A DNA stretch of 64,000 bases from Chrysomallon squamiferum (GCA_012295275.1 CM022677.1:7291894-7355893); one strand, 5' to 3'. Counted from the first letter of the stretch, positions 46,888-58,949 are shown. Notes: generated by a model not told the origin, from the letters alone. Translations and numbers: made by a program.

Positions 46888-47012
46888 CATTTCACATTAT
46901 TATGCTCTAGAATCCATGTTTTGATTATCTTCTTGTAAAAGTTCTTTTCAACAAAAGGATCAACACCTTTTGGGTCCAGAATGTTCATCAGTCTGATGAG
47001 ATATTCTTCAGG
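46888..47012 (-). CDS. Exon of an unrecognised gene
   Basis: After TTAACTTTCAG the frame reads PEEYLIRLMNILDPKGVD then PFVEKNFYKKIIKTWILEH and NNVK, ending with two bases at donor AAATG/GTAATA. It joins 46560-46650 in phase. The residue mix (basic, aromatic, amphipathic) is convincingly coding. No domain is recognised; other exons were not found. Confidence 0.5.
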
Positions 47013-47639
47013 CTGAAAGTTAAGTAGAAACAAAAGTCAATGTATTAGGAAAGGAAAGATGTGTTACAAGAATTAAATAAAAATATAGATAACTAGGACA
47101 GTATATTTACACTGTAAACAGATACTTTACAGCATCTTAACTAAATATTAACTCAACTGGTCTGACAGAGTACAGCATTATATTTGTTGATTTAATAAAC
47201 ACTTACTTCAGTTTTTTATTTATTTAAGAACATACACAGCAGGTTTTTCTTCTAGACCTCCCGTTACCATAGTGAGGAGCTGAATTGACATTAATAAAAA
47301 TAATAACCCTGCAATGTAAACTGTCTGAAGAAATTTAACTCAGATGTATTCATTTAAAGATCCTTTAATATTAACTTTCTTTATTGGTATATGAAATACT
47401 GACCAGTATAAAAGAATCTTTTAAAGCCTGAAATCCTCTATTTAAGTAATACAAATATATGTACAAAGGTCTGTACACTAAAACTGAATATTATACAGGA
47501 GATCCTCCTGACTGCTGGCAGTTCCAGACTAGTAAAAATAATGTTAAACATTTTATTGTACTCATAAAATGTAATGCTTCTTCTTTTATATTAAAATACA
47601 GAAATTTACACCAAAGTAATCACATCTATATGAATGGAA

Positions 47640-47672
<33 letters not shown>

Positions 47673-48440
47673 TCCGAGAGAGAAATGTACATAATATAAA
47701 ATATAATGTGTGTCATAAAATATTAATGTATTACAAAATGCAATTTCCAACATTAAATTAAATCAAACTTCATTAGGTTTAGAATAATAAGAAATATATA
47801 AGAAATACACAGAACTGACATAATTCAGACCTTGGACATTCATAGGTTTATAATGTATCAGTTGAACATTTTATTTGCATTTAAGACTCCTATGGCATAT
47901 ATACACAAATTAAAAAAAAAAATCATTTCAGTAGTGTTTTGTACAATAGTGTATTAATATCTCTTGTGATTATGATTACAAATTATTTATGTGTGTGTGT
48001 GAGTGTGTGTGTTAAATATTATTATAACAAATAATTTTATTAATATTTTACAGTGTCTACATACGAAATAACCTGATCATATTTTTCTTATTTTTTTACT
48101 CCTCATTACTTGTTTTAGATGTTAACATACAGCTATATAGATATTTAGGTTAAATAATATGAAAGCAGTTAGGGCCCCACCCATTACAACCTTTAATATG
48201 GTTAAAAAATCATTTAAATATGTTTAATAATGTATAGAGCAAGTCAGCAATTTAAAAAATAAATAATAAATGAACTGACAGAAAACAACCTGTCAAACAA
48301 AATTAGCATATTTTCTTTTAACACTTTTATTAGTTTATTTAAAAAAAAAAAAAAATTAATCGAGTGTCTTTTGAAAAAAAATATAAATAAATAAATTTAA
48401 AAAATCAATAAACCAATAAATTGATAAATAAATAATTATT
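47013..48440. other. No gene seen
   Basis: AT-rich DNA with (GT)n(GA)n at about 47640-47672 and a short GT tract at 47992-48011. Open frames are short. Confidence 0.55.
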
Positions 48441-48444
48441 GTTC

Positions 48445-48690
48445 CGAAATAAGATGGCTGCCATCACTTGGCTTTGACATGTAAATTACAATTAAATAAA
48501 ACAACAAAATCTAAGTAATAATAAATAATAATACCTGTCTCCTGCACAAAATGAAACGCTTTAAGCAACTTTTTGTTGGATCATTATGCGATTACACCAA
48601 TTCTGTATAAGATTCATCGAACATCAAATAAAACAGTAAATCCGTAAAGACCGACAATCATCCCGCATTTATCCACAAATACAACACTAA
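48445..48690 (-). repeat. Dispersed repeat, copy A (inverse of the copy near 63.7 kb)
   Basis: About 240 bp that matches the minus strand of 63625-63890: AAGATGGCTGCCATCA, TACCTGTCTCCTGCA, CGATTACACCAATTCTG, TAAATCCGTAAAGACCG and CAATCATCCCGCATTT appear in the same order. On the minus strand of this copy the frame reads MIVGLYGFTVLFDVR before a stop. AAGATGGCTGCC resembles a YY1 site. Confidence 0.8.
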
Positions 48691-49031
48691 AAAAATAAAA
48701 TAATAATATAACAAAAATAAATAAATAAAGTTCAAAACAAATAAAATAAACAAAGGAACATAACAACCTTATTAAAATATACTAATTATAAATCGATGAT
48801 TTTTTTTTTTTTTTTTTCTTTTGTTTGGTTTTTAATCTTATTATCAGCCAATCACAAAGCTTAGAACTCACTCTACAATAAGTTGCTTAGTATTGTCCAG
48901 GAATTTACTAATGTTTGATATAGGTCTGAAAAAAACAAAAAAACTAATTATATATAAAACATTTACAACTATGACAAATACGGAAATAAATACTCCTTTT
49001 TTGTTGTTGTATATCTGCATTGTGTGTGTGT

Positions 49032-49079
<48 letters not shown>

Positions 49080-49680
49080 ATTTTCATAAGTACCAACTTT
49101 ATATATATTTTGGATGCAGACAAAATTGAAATTCCACAATGAATTTTCTTCACGTATAGAATCACTATACTATATAATCTTGGAAAAGAAAATTTCTGAA
49201 AGTGAGTTGATGTGTTTACATGTAAGAAATAATGTTTGATTCTGAAGTATATTTCTGAAGTTATTGTTTTTATTATTATCATTATTGTTATTATTATTAA
49301 TACTGTTATTACTACTGTTATTTTTATTATTACCGTTGTAATTATTGTTATTGTTGTTATTATTATTATAATATTATTTTTATATTTATTATTATTATAG
49401 TTATTATTATTATTAGTATTGTTGATATTAGTAATTTTTAAACTTTTTCTTTATTCTCGACTAATTTGTAATTATTATTATTGTTCCTACAGTTGTAGCA
49501 GTAGTAGTGCTAGTAGTAGTATTAGTATGGTTGCTATTACCCATAACAGTGGTCTTAGTAGTAAATAAATAGTATTTAGTAACAGTTTATACAATAACAT
49601 TTATGGTTACATGTGATGATTACAATAGCAGCTGTTATCATTTTTATTTTTGTTATAGATGTTGTACTATGTTATTGTTA
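48690..49680. other. No gene seen; microsatellites
   Basis: Contains poly-T at 48800-48817, (GT)n at 49021-49077 and a long ATT/GTT triplet tract at about 49265-49480 passing into AGT units at 49495-49565. Confidence 0.6.
49021..49077. repeat. (GT)n microsatellite
   Basis: About 28 GT units with a single TATG interruption. Confidence 0.95.
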
Positions 49681-49710
49681 TAATTTCAGAACTGAGAAAC
49701 TCCAGCAAAG

Positions 49711-49866
49711 TGCAAGAAAACTACAGACAAGATGAGACAAGAGCAAGAAACCTACAGATAAGATGAGACAAGAACAAGAAAACTACAGACAAGATGAGAC
49801 AAGAACAAGAAAACTACAGACAAGATGAGTCAAGTGCAAGAAAACTACAGACAAGATGAGACAAGG
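49711..49866. repeat. 31-bp minisatellite, about 5 copies
   Basis: Tandem units of AACTACAGACAAGATGAGAC plus AAGAACAAGAA, with single-base variants (AGAGCAAG, AAGTGCAAG, GAGTCAAG). The left flank (TTTCAGAACT, GAAACTCCA, CAA) resembles the left flank of the 46-bp minisatellite at 13.34 kb. Confidence 0.9.
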
Positions 49867-49869
49867 TGA

Positions 49870-51455
49870 GACAAACTGTGATTATTACATTTCTCATATT
49901 GTTAAATATTATAATAAAATATGTTTTTGTTGTGTTCAGAGTTGTGACAGTAAATTTCTATTTATTTTTTTTTTAGATTTTTCATGGAATATAAATTTGG
50001 CAGACTAAAAGTACATAAAACTGACAGAAGAAACATCACCTGGAGTCAATAGAAAAACTCAACATTTCAGATGATGACAACAGTTCTACATCAGCTGAGT
50101 TTGTTAATGATTCTATTATTATTATTATAGTTATTATTATTATTTTTATTATTATTATCATATTATTATTATTTTATTATTTATTATTGTTATTATTATT
50201 AATATTACTATTATTATTAGTAGTAATAATACCAGTAGTAGTAGTATCATTAATGCTTTTCTCATTATTCTTTATTTCCTTTTTTCTTTAATTCTTTTTC
50301 TCATTATTATTATTGTTGCAGTATCTGTAAAACTAATAAATTTAGTACTAATCAATGTTTGTGAACACATATCAAAAGAGAATTAATAATCTGTTAATAG
50401 ACTAGATGTTTTATGTATTTTAAAGTCATACTTCTAAAACCGGTATTGAGAATATCTTTCGGAAATTTACCGGTATTCAGAATATCTGTCGGTAATTTGC
50501 AAACCGTAGTGCACACCAAATAAAGATGAAAGATGATAGCTAACGCCCTGATTTAAAACACGTGTTTGTAGTCCTCAAGTGAGGTATCCAGTTCCACATT
50601 TAGTCACGTTTTCAAAACATCGATTGTGCATTTTTTATTTCTTGGCAATTTTCGTTTGTGCGGTAGTTTCTCTGAATTTATTTTTATTTTGTGTATGTGT
50701 GTGTATGTGTCTGTATGTGGGTTTTTTTCTTCTTTCTTTTTATTTGTTTGGATGAAGAAAATAAATATATTAAAAATAAATAAATACTTAAACTTAATTT
50801 CATGTTTAAGAGAGAGTTTTATTAAATATGTCAAGCAGAATAAAAAAGAAAAAAAGAAGAATGGTTGAGAATGCTAGGGATCCCCAAAACAATAATCTGT
50901 ATTAGCCGTTAATAATAAATTTATAATAAATCTCAACAGTGAACTATTTTGTACTACACTTTTATTATACATTAATTATATTATACATTAATTATATTAT
51001 ACACAGACATACAGACATACATACAGCTAGGTGAATATATAGGTAGCTATACAAACAAAAAGATCACGAAACAATGTAAAATAGTTTTAAAATTTAAATG
51101 AAATAAAGACAGAAGAATTTTATTTATTATCATATAAATATTTTATTACAGTTTTGTTTGTACAAGTATATTTTAAATAGCAAAACATTCTTTCAAATAA
51201 ACCACATTACAATAGATAGCATGGTTTAAATGTAAGTAGAGAGAGAGAGTTTGTTTTAAGTGAAATCTATTTTGTAACTTAGCAAGGTTAAACGATAAAG
51301 TAATTCATAATAAAAAATAACATAAAGAAAGTGAAAAAAAAATTAACTAAATTTATTACCTTACAATAAATAAATAACTGATTTTCTGTTTATTTATCAG
51401 AAAGAAATGTTTGTCAACTTTCAACTCCAAAACAGTTAAGTTAGCAGACCGTTTG
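49870..51455. other. No gene seen
   Basis: ATT triplet tracts at about 50112-50225 and AT-rich unique DNA. This is the region downstream of the minus-strand RING/NHL-like gene. AATAAA on that strand (TTTATT) occurs at about 51119-51125 among other places. Confidence 0.5.
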
Positions 51456-51459
51456 AAGT

Positions 51460-53018
51460 TTACTTTTTACACCAAGTAAATATTTTTATTTCACTGTACT
51501 GTGCCACGTAGAGTTTGTTGTCATCACAACAGACAGACCAAGGCACGGACAGTCCATCCCGGCGTGTGAGGATGTCACGTGTAATGTTACCATCTCGTGA
51601 CAACTGAACAACACAATTTCTGTCGTCACTACAAACAAAAATATTTCCCTCCCTGTCACATGTAATGCCTGCCAAGTCTCTCAGTCTGCGTGAATCACGT
51701 GACTTCCATTTGACGTCACCTGATAACGTCACACAAACTAAACTGTTTACATTTGACACAACAATCAGACATTCATCGTGAGCTGTGAGATACGACGGTC
51801 TGAGGATCAAATCTGCTGAGATAGAATTAATGAGCTGACCACTGTCTGTCAGTATGTCCAAGCACTGATTACTGAACTCAGTGACCGCGAGACGGTTGCC
51901 TGGTAACACAGCGATATACTGATACTTTTAACAGTTTTAACTTTTTTTACCAGTTTGAAGTTTTTCAAATTTAAAAACAATATTTTACTTTCCAATGGCA
52001 GAGCAACAACAACAACACCATCACCCAGCTGATCACGTGATTCAGCAAGACCGAGTGGTGGAGAGGAAGTTTTGTATCTTTTTATCAGTGATTTTCTTTT
52101 TAAACAAAAACATTTTACACATTCATTGTTGTAATCACTAACAACAATTTTACTTTTGTCTGCACCTGACACCAGCATGGAAAACGGAACAGGATCTGTT
52201 TTATCTTCTTGTGTTTTTGTGTTAATGGTGTCTGTGTGTTTGAGTGTGTCTATCTGTCTGATTATCTGTGTATCTGTTTGGATGTTTGTGGATATTTTTC
52301 CAATGTGGACTGATATTTCTGCCTTTTTATCAGATTTTATCAGATTTACTTTAAACTTTGCTTTTTCTATTTGGGAACGAGATTTGGACAGAAACTCGGA
52401 AGTTTTGTTTTGAAGTTTGGTGAATTTTGAAATGTTATTTTTTACATCTGACTCTGATTTTCTTGTCAGCAAATCTTTCCCCAATTTTATTATTTTTTCG
52501 TTTTCATCAATCAGATGTTTGTGTTGATTGAATAATTTGTCTATTTCTGAGTTTACAAAGTTCTGAGATTTTTCTATTTCTCTTATTAACCTGTCTTGTT
52601 CTTTGTGGACTGCGGCAGTAAAATCTGTGATTAGTGTGTTACCAATCCTTCTGACCTCTTCTGCAGTGTCCACGACGTTGATGTCGACGGCTTGGCGAAG
52701 TTGCTCAATCATATCATCCATCTCTGTCTGAATAATTTCTTTAAAGGTTTTGAGACTTTCAGAAACAGAACTCAGAAGTGACATATGATCTCCCTTTTGA
52801 GCTGAAGTAAATAAAAAAATAAATAAATAATCAATTAGTCAATTAATTAATTAATTAATTAATTAAGATATGCCTACAATGTGAAGTTTTAGAATTTATG
52901 TTATCAACTACTTTAAAAAATCTGAGTAGAAAAATGACATAAATACAGTGTCCTCTATTTCTTTAGGTTGTGATAGTTAATATACCGCATAAATATCTTT
53001 AGTTAAACAATCATTATT

Positions 53019-53064
<46 letters not shown>

Positions 53065-53385
53065 ATTGTAACGAATCTAAACACAACACTGCTGACTCAC
53101 AAAACTTTGATTGTAGCCGATCATTAGTGGCGTCCTGTAGTGAATGGTTTATAGGGAATTGATCTGCCCATGTATACACTGGTTTCGAGCTGTCTGGATG
53201 TGGACATCCTGCCTGCAGAACGGGCAGGTGATTTGTTTGTCGTTGTTGTTGTAATTGTGACTTATATAGTCCTGCAGGCATTTGCTGCACAACGAATGTT
53301 CACAGTTTAACATTCGCGGCTTCTTGAAAAGTTCCGTACAGATGCAGCACGAAAGATTATCATCAGAGTTTGTAGCTGTTGCCAT
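51460..53385 (-). CDS. TRIM-like RING, coiled-coil, NHL-like protein, two coding exons
   Basis: Exon 1, 53101-53385: RING finger of C3HC4 type at residues 13-57 (C13xxC16, C28xH30, C33xxC36, C54PFC57). Exon 2, 51460-52801: a coiled coil (SVSESLKTFKEIIQTEMDDM onward to about LSKSRSQIEKAKFKVNL), then beta-propeller-like repeats (SMLVSGADKSKIVVSDYNNE, LPGNRLAVTEFSNQCLDIL, DREGNIFVCSDDRNCVVQLS, DNKLYVAQYSEIKIF) to the stop. The exons join in phase across TTTT/GTGAGT and TTACTTCAG. Such proteins are usually E3 ubiquitin ligases. No B-box is present between RING and coiled coil. Two one-base losses break the frame: near 53195 just after the RING, and near 51921 in the propeller; each would be a lost C in a CC run. 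Otherwise it is intact. Confidence 0.82.
53021..53061. repeat. (GT)n microsatellite
   Basis: About 20 GT units just inside the intron after the RING exon of the TRIM-like gene. Confidence 0.95.
53101..53385 (-). CDS. RING exon of the TRIM-like gene
   Basis: Starts MATATNSDDNLSCCICTELF two bases after an acceptor (TATTATTCACAG). RING residues are complete. After CPFCRQDVHI the homologous frame moves by one, giving PDSSKPVYTWADQFPINHSL then QDATNDRLQSKF to the donor. Confidence 0.8.
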
Positions 53386-53390
53386 ATCTG

Positions 53391-53397
<7 letters not shown>

Positions 53398-53452
<55 letters not shown>
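53398..53452. repeat. (AAT)n microsatellite at the RING-exon acceptor
   Basis: About 18 AAT units directly upstream of the RING exon. On the transcript this is (ATT)n and forms the polypyrimidine-like tract of the acceptor, so length changes could affect splicing. Confidence 0.9.
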
Positions 53453-53453
<1 letters not shown>

Positions 53454-54105
53454 TTAATATTAATGAAATGATAAAATAAATAAATAAACATGCGAACGTA
53501 ACATTATAAATAAATTAAATAAGCTGATAATTCGTTCATTTTATTTATTTATAAGAAAATAGAAAAAGTATTTAAGTGAATTACAAACTTGCAGAATTTA
53601 ACCTTGTGACGTAGGTATGAGAAGGCAGATAACAGATCTACTGTAATAAGTTATATGAAGCAAAATAAATAAATAAATAAATAATGATACATTTCAATGA
53701 ATGCTGCACGGTAATTTTGTTTCATGCTCACACATTTTCATGATGAAACTCGTATGTGGACAACGAAAGAAACGTGACATTCACAGAAGTAATATATTCA
53801 ATGTAATAATTACGAAAATGTTCATAGTAAACGAATGAATGACTTATTGTTACGGAAGATTATTTTATTAACGTGAACTCAACAAATTTTTAATCTTCAG
53901 TTAAATGGCTTCATTCATTGATAAAGTAATCGAGAAGGATAAATGCGACAACACATCGCCAGACACTAATTTTCTCTGACCACTGAGCCACACCCTCCAC
54001 TCTAACACAAAACAATTTTATACAGAAATTTTATTATGAGAATAACATAGAGTACCCAGTTTTATTTTATAAGATCTTACACTAACGACTATAACAACAA
54101 CAACA

Positions 54106-54160
<55 letters not shown>
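54106..54160. repeat. (AAT)n microsatellite
   Basis: About 18 AAT units in the first intron of the TRIM-like gene. Confidence 0.95.
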
Positions 54161-54163
<3 letters not shown>

Positions 54164-54171
54164 CTTCTTAC

Positions 54172-54290
54172 CTTTGTCTTAAGGAATGAAAATTTAATCA
54201 CCTGCAAAATAAATATCTTCTTTTCGTCTGCGATGTCACTCGGTTGAGTGGAATATTCCAATTTCAAACTCAGCAAAAAATAATCGTGAA
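54172..54290 (-). promoter_or_regulatory. Probable 5' untranslated exon of the TRIM-like gene
   Basis: The minus-strand sequence ends in a strong donor, AAGACAAAG/GTAAGAAG, at 54172/54171. The next acceptor downstream on that strand is the one before the RING ATG. The proposed exon has short frames only. The transcription start was not located; it should lie above 54290. Confidence 0.45.
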
Positions 54291-54299
54291 AGTTTTAAA

Positions 54300-55405
54300 T
54301 GCTTGTGGTAATGTAAACAGCAGTAAATTAACGACTACCTTAACATAGTGCAGTTCATTTATTTTTAAAATGTGTGTTACAGTCTATAACACATGTGGTA
54401 ATACTAGACACAGCAACTGGTTTGTAGAAGGTCAGAGAAAGATAATACATTTAGCCGCGAAAATTACTTCTTTAAACTCGGTTATTATCAGGTCTTTTAG
54501 TAAGATATATGAAAAAAACGTGATACAAGGTGAATATATGATTTAACTCACGTTTACACAATAGTAATAAAATAATAATATTCCTTTAATATATAAATTT
54601 TATTTCATTCTGTTTAAGATAATATAGGGTATATTATATTATTTAGCTAAACCAACAAGTATATTTCTGTTTGAATCAGAGAGTAATTCTCAAATGTTTG
54701 GAAATAGGCAATTAAACAGGGGATTTAACCTGAGTGTATTCTGTTACAGCCATGTCTCACGACATGTGTATCAGATAACTGTTATTGTGTTTCTTTTTAT
54801 CCACACAGTGTAAACAAAGACATTCTTGCTGTGACTGATATGTGTAAAGTGTAGTGCGCCTGTAACCTACATTCTAATCATTACAGAATATTTGTCACTT
54901 ATAAAACGAAACAGAACTCAGAATTAAAGGTGACCTCCCTTTTGAGCTGAAATAAATAAATAAATAAATAATTAGTCAGTTATTCATTATTCATAATTAC
55001 ATTTCTCAACAGCAAAGAGAGGAACTTAGTGGATGCAGAAAGTAACTCTGTGTTATATCATTCAGATTGATCATAACAGAAGAAAAGTTTTGTGAAGTTA
55101 TTTTGATGACAGTTTTATTAATATTATTTCCTAATCTAAAAGAATTGTTAAGACTTTTAACATTATAATGTTTTCAGTGTTGCTGTTGGATTTATCTCTG
55201 TGTGTCTGTGTGTCAAGCTATCTCTTGTTTAAACTAACTTGAACGTGCACATTAAACAAAAGACGAAACATAATCGCATCTGGATTAAAACACGTGTCTA
55301 AGATATCCAGTGATATCTAATTTAATTTGTAGTCACGTTTTTCGTATGTCGGGTTTTCCTTTTGTTTTATTTAACCTACCAGTTCTCTTGATCTTACCTC
55401 TCTAT

Positions 55406-55436
<31 letters not shown>

Positions 55437-55510
55437 TGTTTGTATTTATTTATTCATTTCTGTGTCTTCCTTTACATTTTTTTTCGTTGTTTGCACGTGT
55501 GAAAGAGAGA
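54300..55510. other. No gene seen
   Basis: Upstream region of the TRIM-like gene. At 54925-54965 the sequence CTCCCTTTTGAGCTGAA plus AAAT units copies the exon 2 start of that gene (52788-52830). (ATTT)n lies at about 55402-55437. Confidence 0.55.
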
Positions 55511-55514
55511 GGCA

Positions 55515-55552
<38 letters not shown>
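55515..55552. repeat. (CA)n microsatellite
   Basis: About 18 CA units directly abutting the Tigger-like element. Confidence 0.95.
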
Positions 55553-55554
<2 letters not shown>

Positions 55555-56085
55555 CAGAACCTCGACTTAAGTGTGGTCTGACACGAGTTTTTCGAGTTAC
55601 GAGCAGTCGCCTGTCGATTTTTTGCTTTGAGTTGCGAGCCAAAATCCGAGTTATGAGCGAGCTTCAGATACACCGCCGTTAGTTGGCGCAACCAACAACA
55701 AAACATCCGGCCAGCATCCCGCGTCTTACTCATTTACTTCACGTAGTTATCTCGCCGCGGAAACATCTCTGGTGTGTAGTGCTTGGTTTTCTGTAGTATT
55801 TTGCCAAATTTCTTTTTTTTGACAATGGATCTTAAGAAAGTGATTGCAGAGGACAGTGCTGATAAGAAGAAGCGGATGATGTATATTGAATTAAAGCTTG
55901 AATTCATAGAAATACAGGATCGAGGTATACTTGTAGTCAACTTGGCTAGGCAGTACGTGTGTAATACTGAAACTGAAGAAAACGATAAAAGCTTTTTGAG
56001 GGTCTGGAACAGATTAATGGTATTTCAATTAATTTCAGTTGGGGAAATTGATTTAATATAAGAGCAAATTGAGATACGAGCTCGG
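55553..56085 (+). mobile_element. Tigger/pogo-like DNA transposon, truncated
   Basis: Starts ACAGAACCTCGACTTAAG and continues with CGAGTTACGAGC and CGAGTTATGAGCGAGC, the terminal and subterminal motifs of Tigger/pogo elements. It contains the start of a transposase frame and ends near GATACGAGCTCGG, without a full right inverted repeat. Confidence 0.7.
55825..56061 (+). pseudogene. Tigger-type transposase N-terminus
   Basis: Begins MDLKKVIAEDSADKKKRMMY and continues IELKLEFIEIQDRGILVVNL then ARQY, matching the CENPB/Tigger N-terminal helix-turn-helix (k-r-lti-dKleIi---e-G----dlar-y). It runs out at a TAA at 56059-56061 after 79 codons, against several hundred in full transposases. Confidence 0.65.
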
Positions 56086-56256
56086 CTATATATATAGAAG
56101 TTGTTGTTACTGCTCTTGTTACGTTAAAACGCTCGTGTGTGTGTGTATGTGTGTATATGTGTAACTGATTTCTATTGTAATCTATTTTAGAAACATAACT
56201 AAATAACTAACTAAATAAATAATGAATTATATTAGTAGTAATAGTGCTAGTAGTAT

Positions 56257-56300
<44 letters not shown>

Positions 56301-56614
56301 ATAAAACAACTAGGACTATAATTCTGTTACTTTTGTTTGCAATTATTATTATTAGTATTATTACTATTACTAATATTACTAGTTCTACTGTTACTATTAC
56401 TACTACTGCTACTAGTATTAATATTAAAACTCAGCTATAAATAGTACTTTGCTAATATATATATATATTAGTTCAATGACAACTACTTCTATTACTTGCT
56501 AAGAATAACTGTAATTAATCATGTATGAGCAGTATGTAAGGAACAGTACAAATAAATAATCAGAATCAAATAAAATGTGACTGCAATTAAATAAAACAAC
56601 AAAAGAACGATCGT

Positions 56615-56647
<33 letters not shown>

Positions 56648-57247
56648 TAGATAGATAGATAGATATAGATATATAGATATAGATATAGATATCGAGTTGT
56701 TGTCACTGTTCCTGTTACGTAAAAACTTATATATGTATATGTGTGTATGTGTGTGTAGTGTGTGTGTCTGTGAAAGTGATTTGTATTGTATTGTAATGTA
56801 GTTTAGACATTTTCTGCAAACATCATAATCTCTCTACTTATAGGTTATGATGTGTTAGAAAACTTAAATCAACTTGAAAAGCAAAAAAAAACAAAATAAA
56901 ATAAGTAAAAACAAAATAAATAATTAAATAAACAAACAAACAAACAAACAAAATAAACACTGAAGCCTCAGTACCAGCCCTGTTCCCCTCCTCTGTGAAT
57001 ATTGTGAATCAGTCCCTTGCTCCAACTAACTCGAGTGTGCATAGAGAAGAAAAGACGAAATATGATTTGTAACTTTGGGCTTTAAAAGACGAGTTTACAG
57101 ATCCCCAGTGTTTTATCCAGATTAGTATCTAGTCACGTTTTTGAGATATCAGTTACTAAGTTTTGTTGTTTGTACGTAGTAATGAGAGAGGGGTCAAAGA
57201 TCATCCTTCATATGTGTGAACAGAATATTTTATACAATGCGTCATAC

Positions 57248-57287
<40 letters not shown>

Positions 57288-58940
57288 ATAATAATAATAA
57301 TATTAATAACAACAACAACAATATCAGCAACAACGACAATAGGATTAATACCAACAACAACAACAAAAATAATTATAATAAAACAGTAATAGTAATATTA
57401 TTAAGCGATCCTGGCATTTTAATATCGGCACTTTCGCTGACTGTCGTGTAAATTTCCTAGATACTATCGATAACCTGACTTAACTGAAGGAATTTTTTAA
57501 TTTGATTATTTTATTTCATTTATTACTTTATCATTTTCCCTCGAAGATCGTTATTTTGTTATTTTATTTAATTGCAGCGTTATTTGTTTAGATGTTGATT
57601 ATTTATATTGACTGTTCCTTATGATGTATATTACTGACATACTGTTCACACATGATTAAGTACAGTTCTTCTTAGTAGTAGTAGTAGCAGTAGTGGTCGT
57701 TGGAGTAGTAGTAATAACTAATAAAGATATTAGCAGTAGTATTTATAGTTGACTTTTAGTAGTAGTACTAGTAGCAGAACTAGTAATACTAGTCATAGTA
57801 ATAATACTAATAATAATAATAGTGCAAACAAAAGTAATTATAGTTGTTTTACTACTACTACTACGCTATAATAATAATAATAATAATAATTATTATTATT
57901 ATTATTATTATTATTACGTCATGCGATCTAGCTTTCTGTGACAACATGTTAGTTGACTGCATGATAAACGGAAGTGTAGCCAACATCCAAATGTCATCTG
58001 TCTGAATATCTACATGGAACTACTGCTCACAACGAGGCCATCCATGATACAACAATAGCACAGTGTTCCTGTGTATATAAAGATATTAGTTCCAGAACGC
58101 GATATTATTTCACCTGATACAGCTTAACAAATCATATTACAACACACGTATTGTCTGTTTTTCTTTTAATTCATTTGTTTATTTATTTATTTGTTTATTT
58201 ATTATTTATTTGTTTGGTGGGTTTTTACAAGCCAATTTAACAAATATACATTTACACATTTAGGATGTTTTCAAAGAAATTTAACCAAACCATTTCCTAT
58301 CACTCACCTAACCTTAACAATGTTTCCAAATAAACTAAAGAAAAAATATTTTGATAAATGTATATTTAAAGCACCTAACTATAACCCACAGTGAAAAATG
58401 TACTGCCTTTATTTTTTTCTCTCTCACAATATTTAACTTTCAACATGTTTTATAATGTATTTAACATTTTGTATAAGCAGTAAAAAAAAATAAAAGTGGA
58501 CTTCATTTGTGTCAGGAACTGAAGTTTCCATTAATTAATACTGAATCTCAACTATTTTTAGTCATAATAATTATAAGCTTTTCAGAGTTATGGCCCTTTG
58601 TTTATATAAAAATGTGTTCTCAAGCCAGGTCAGTCAATGAATTCATCTTTACTCATTTCACTTCCATCATTAATTCCAGTTTAATCATTCCATCAACAAG
58701 AGATAACGTTCTCCAGACGATCAAGTACACACTCCAGTTGTTTCATTTCTTTGTCACAGTTTTCTGAACTTGATCTTTTCCATTATCTTGTTTGTTATAA
58801 GCCAGTCTGTTATATGTAACATGGACAACGATACATCATCTCATAAGTCGGATTTGTACTGTCTTTGGTTGATGAAAATATGGTAACGCTATATATTATT
58901 ACACCTATGGCCATTGGGATATTCTGTAACGACTCGGATA
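56086..58940. other. Microsatellite-rich region, no gene seen
   Basis: (AGT)n at 56255-56300, (AT)n(GATA)n at 56617-56695, (AAAC)n at about 56930-56952, (AGT)n(AAT)n at 57249-57305, GTA tracts at 57674-57840 and ATT tracts at 57867-57915. Open frames here (poly-Ser/Asn) are repeat artefacts. Around 57940-58130 is a GC-richer unique stretch without coding signal. Confidence 0.6.
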
Positions 58941-58949
58941 TACACTGAA

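Noticed and set aside
58191-58394. 67-codon plus-strand frame
   Set aside because: AT-rich, starts within an ATTT repeat and lacks any family resemblance.
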